From: Ptiloglossa arizonensis
Lineage: Eukaryota > Arthropoda > Insecta > Hymenoptera > Colletidae
Direction: 5' to 3'
Length of the DNA: 64,000 nt
Assembly (NCBI RefSeq): GCF_051014685.1
Contig: NW_027478488.1
Span: 806,001 to 870,000, forward strand
A model generated the notes under the pieces. That model saw nothing but the letters and a program-made list of their open reading frames with translations. It did no database searches and was not told the DNA's origin. Both the position numbers and the translations under genes were made by a program. Below are positions 62,132-64,000 of the stretch, piece by piece (the stretch's first letter is position 1; the number at the start of each line of letters is the position of its first letter).

Positions 62132-64000
62132 GCCCATTCTGGTTAAGCGTTTGGAGCAGCAGAATTGCGAAAAATTTGTTGTCTTCTGAACCATTTCTCA
62201 GCTTCAAAGTCCCATATCTCGCGAACGGATTGACCTAACCCAAAAATTCCTGTTGCGTGTGAAAGTAGAAACTCGCCCGATTACAACGGTATGTGTATTT
62301 TTTCCCTAGCCCATTCTGGTTAAGTGTTTGGAGCAGCAGAATTGCGAAAAATTTGTTGTCTTCTGAACCATTTCTCAGCTTCAAAGTCCCATATCTCGCG
62401 AACGGATTGACCAAACCCAAAAATTCCTGCTGCGTCTGAAAGTAGAAACTCGCCCGATTACAACGGTATGCGTATTTCTTCACTAGGCCATTCTGGTTAA
62501 GCGTTTGGAGCAGCAGAATTGCGAAAAATTTTTTGCCTTCACAACCATTTCTTGGCTTCAAACTCCCATATCTTGCGAACGGATTGAACTAACCCAAAAA
62601 TTCCTGTTGCGTGTGAAAGTAGAAACTCGCCCGATTACAACGGTATGTGTATTTTTTCCCTAGGCCATTCTGGTTAAGCGTTTGGAGCAGCGGAAGTGCG
62701 AAAAATTTGTTGTCTTCTCAACCATTTCTTAGCTTCAAACTCCCATATCTCGCGAACGGATTGAACTTACCCAAAAATTCCTGTTGCATCTCAAAGTAGA
62801 AACTCGCCCGATTACAACGGTATGTGTATTTTTTCCCTAGGCCATTCTGGTTAAGCGTTTGGAGCAGCAGAATTGCGAAAAATTTTTTGCCTTATCAACC
62901 ATTTCTTGGCTTCAATCTGCCATATCTCGCGAACGGATTGACCTAACCCAAAAATTCCTGTTGCGTGTGAAAGTAGAAACTCGCCCGATTACAACGGTAT
63001 GTGTATTTTTTCCCTAGCCCATTCTGGTTAAGCGTTTGGAGCAGCAGAATTGCGAAAAATTTGTTGTCTTCTCAACCATTTCTTAGCTTCAAAGTCCCAT
63101 ATCTCGCGAACGGATTGACCAAACCCAAAAATTCCTGCTGAGTCTGAAAGTAGAAACTCGCCCGATTACAACGGTATGCGTATTTCTTCACTAGGCCATT
63201 CTGGTTAAGCGTTTGGAGCAGCAGAATTGCGAAAAATGTTTTGCCTTCTCAACCATTTCTTGATTTCAAACTCCCATATCTCGCGACGGATTGACCTAAC
63301 CCAAAATTTCCTATTGCACCTGAAAGTAGAAACTCGTCCGATTACAACGGTATGTGTATTTTTTCCCTACGCCATTCTGGTTAAGCGTTTGGAGCAGCGG
63401 AAGTGCGAAAAATTTGTTGTCTTCTCAACCATTTCTTAGCTTCAAACTCCCATATCTCGCGAACGGATTGAACTTACCCAAAAATTCCTGTTGCATCTCA
63501 AAGTAGAAACTCGCCCGATTACAACGGTATGTGTATTTTTTCCCTAGGCCATTCTGGTTAAGCGTTTGGAGCAGCAGAATTACGAAAAATTTTTTGCCTT
63601 CTTTAACCATTTCTTGGCTTCAAACTCCCATATCTCGCGAACGGATTGACCTAACCCAAAAATTCCTGTTGCGTCTGAAAGTAGAAACTCGCCCGATTAC
63701 AACGGTATGCGTATTTTTTCCCTAGCCCATTCTGGTTAAGCGTTTGGAGCAGCAGAAGTGCGAAAAATTTTTTGCCTTCTCAACCATTCCTTGGTTTCAA
63801 ACTCCCATATCTCGCGACGGATTGACCTAACCCAAAAATTCCTATTGCACCTGAAAGTAGAGACTCGCCCGATTACAACGGTATGTGTATTTTTTCCCTA
63901 GGCCATTCTGGTTAAGCGTTTGGAGCAGCAGAATTGCGAAAAATTTTTTGCTTTATCAACCATTTCTTGGCTTCAATCTGCCATATCTCGCGAACGGATT
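62127..64000 (+). repeat. 18-monomer offset duplication, right copy (cut by window end)
   Basis: Partner of 58942-60815 for all 1874 visible bases. Parts of the same block also resemble 54121-54600 at a larger distance (CCATTCCTTGG at 54231, 60599 and about 63786), so this monomer group has been amplified more than once in the right-hand zone. Confidence 0.85.
63916..64000 (+). repeat. Truncated last monomer at window edge
   Basis: The final unit starts with GCGTTTGGAG at 63916 and is cut by the window end after 85 bases, just past the CTCGCGAACGG core. It belongs to the subfamily with TTTGCTTTATC and CTTCAATCTGCC, and matches 60731-60815 base for base as far as it goes. The array therefore continues to the right of the window. 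Confidence 0.95.

Larger units (their letters stand above)
1..64000 (+). repeat. Satellite DNA array, 177 bp monomer, head-to-tail
   Basis: The landmark GCGTTTGGAGCAGCAG, or a close variant, recurs every 177 bp from base 1 (1, 178, 355, 532, 709, 886 and so on) to 63916. That is about 361 complete monomers with a net drift of only +18 bp. All monomers I read lie in the same orientation. No stretch of 300 bases, or even of one monomer, is free of the repeat. Length variants are 176 bp (CTCGCGACGG lacking one A, GGTTAGCG lacking one A, or a T tract short by one) and 178 bp (TTCTTTAACC in place of TTCTCAACC). Composition of the consensus is about 42% GC with more C than G on this strand (43 against 31). 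A nucleosome-scale period and higher-order repeats are known hallmarks of eukaryotic centromeric or pericentromeric satellites; that location is inference here. I do not recognise the family. Confidence 0.98.

Noticed and set aside
1..64000. CRISPR array
   Set aside because: There are no unique spacers between repeats; monomers abut directly and the whole 177 bp is repeated.
1..64000. Human or primate alpha satellite
   Set aside because: The period (177, not 171 bp) and the sequence do not resemble alpha satellite; only the overall HOR organisation and the box-like motif are comparable.
1..64000. tRNA, 5S rRNA or other Pol III genes arranged in tandem
   Set aside because: No A/B box pair, no cloverleaf potential and no rRNA-like sequence were seen in the consensus on either strand.

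Overview
The whole 64 kb window is one uninterrupted tandem satellite DNA array. The basic unit is a 177 bp monomer, repeated head to tail in one orientation about 361 times. The window opens at a monomer boundary as phased here and closes inside a monomer (63916-64000), so the array extends beyond both ends. I found no protein gene, RNA gene, transposon insertion, inverted segment or unique spacer. Open reading frames on both strands exist only because 177 is a multiple of three; they repeat with the monomer and encode no protein I recognise.

The organism is very probably a eukaryote: a nucleosome-sized satellite with higher-order repeats (HORs) over more than 64 kb is typical of centromeric or pericentromeric heterochromatin. 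I do not recognise the sequence as a named satellite and cannot assign a species. The consensus is about 42% GC and holds 8 CpGs where base composition predicts about 7.5. This lack of CpG depletion fits a host with little CpG methylation (many invertebrates, for example) or very recent homogenisation; it is a weak argument.

Layout by higher-order structure. 1-13.6 kb: mixed monomers with a perfect 4-monomer repeat at 709-2124, a 13-monomer offset duplication (1594-3008 and 3894-5309), a 25-monomer offset duplication (8.06-9.2 and 12.48-13.62 kb), a 4-monomer duplication (9.2-10.6 kb) and a 7-monomer duplication (10.9-12.9 kb). 13.6-25.5 kb: a regular 5-monomer HOR of 885 bp, with eight consecutive marker intervals of 885-886 bp from 18229 to 25310 and two unit subtypes. 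25.5-28.4 kb: diverged monomers without clear HOR order. 28.4-36.5 kb: a 9/11-monomer HOR, a displaced partial copy of it, and a 1957 bp offset duplication carrying an 11 bp microduplication. 36.9-64 kb: other monomer families, including 176 and 178 bp length variants, in large nested duplications with offsets of about 0.5, 2.5-2.8, 3.2, 4.3 and 6.0 kb, the last reaching the window end.

The most interesting element is a 17 bp segment of most monomers (monomer positions 64-80) that matches 8 of the 9 fixed positions of the CENP-B box on the minus strand. In the 5-monomer HOR it is kept in three monomers and further degraded in two. Monomers also differ in a 16 bp AT-rich dyad (positions 21-36) that is intact in one family and broken in the other. 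Centromere function is inference; nothing in the window proves it.
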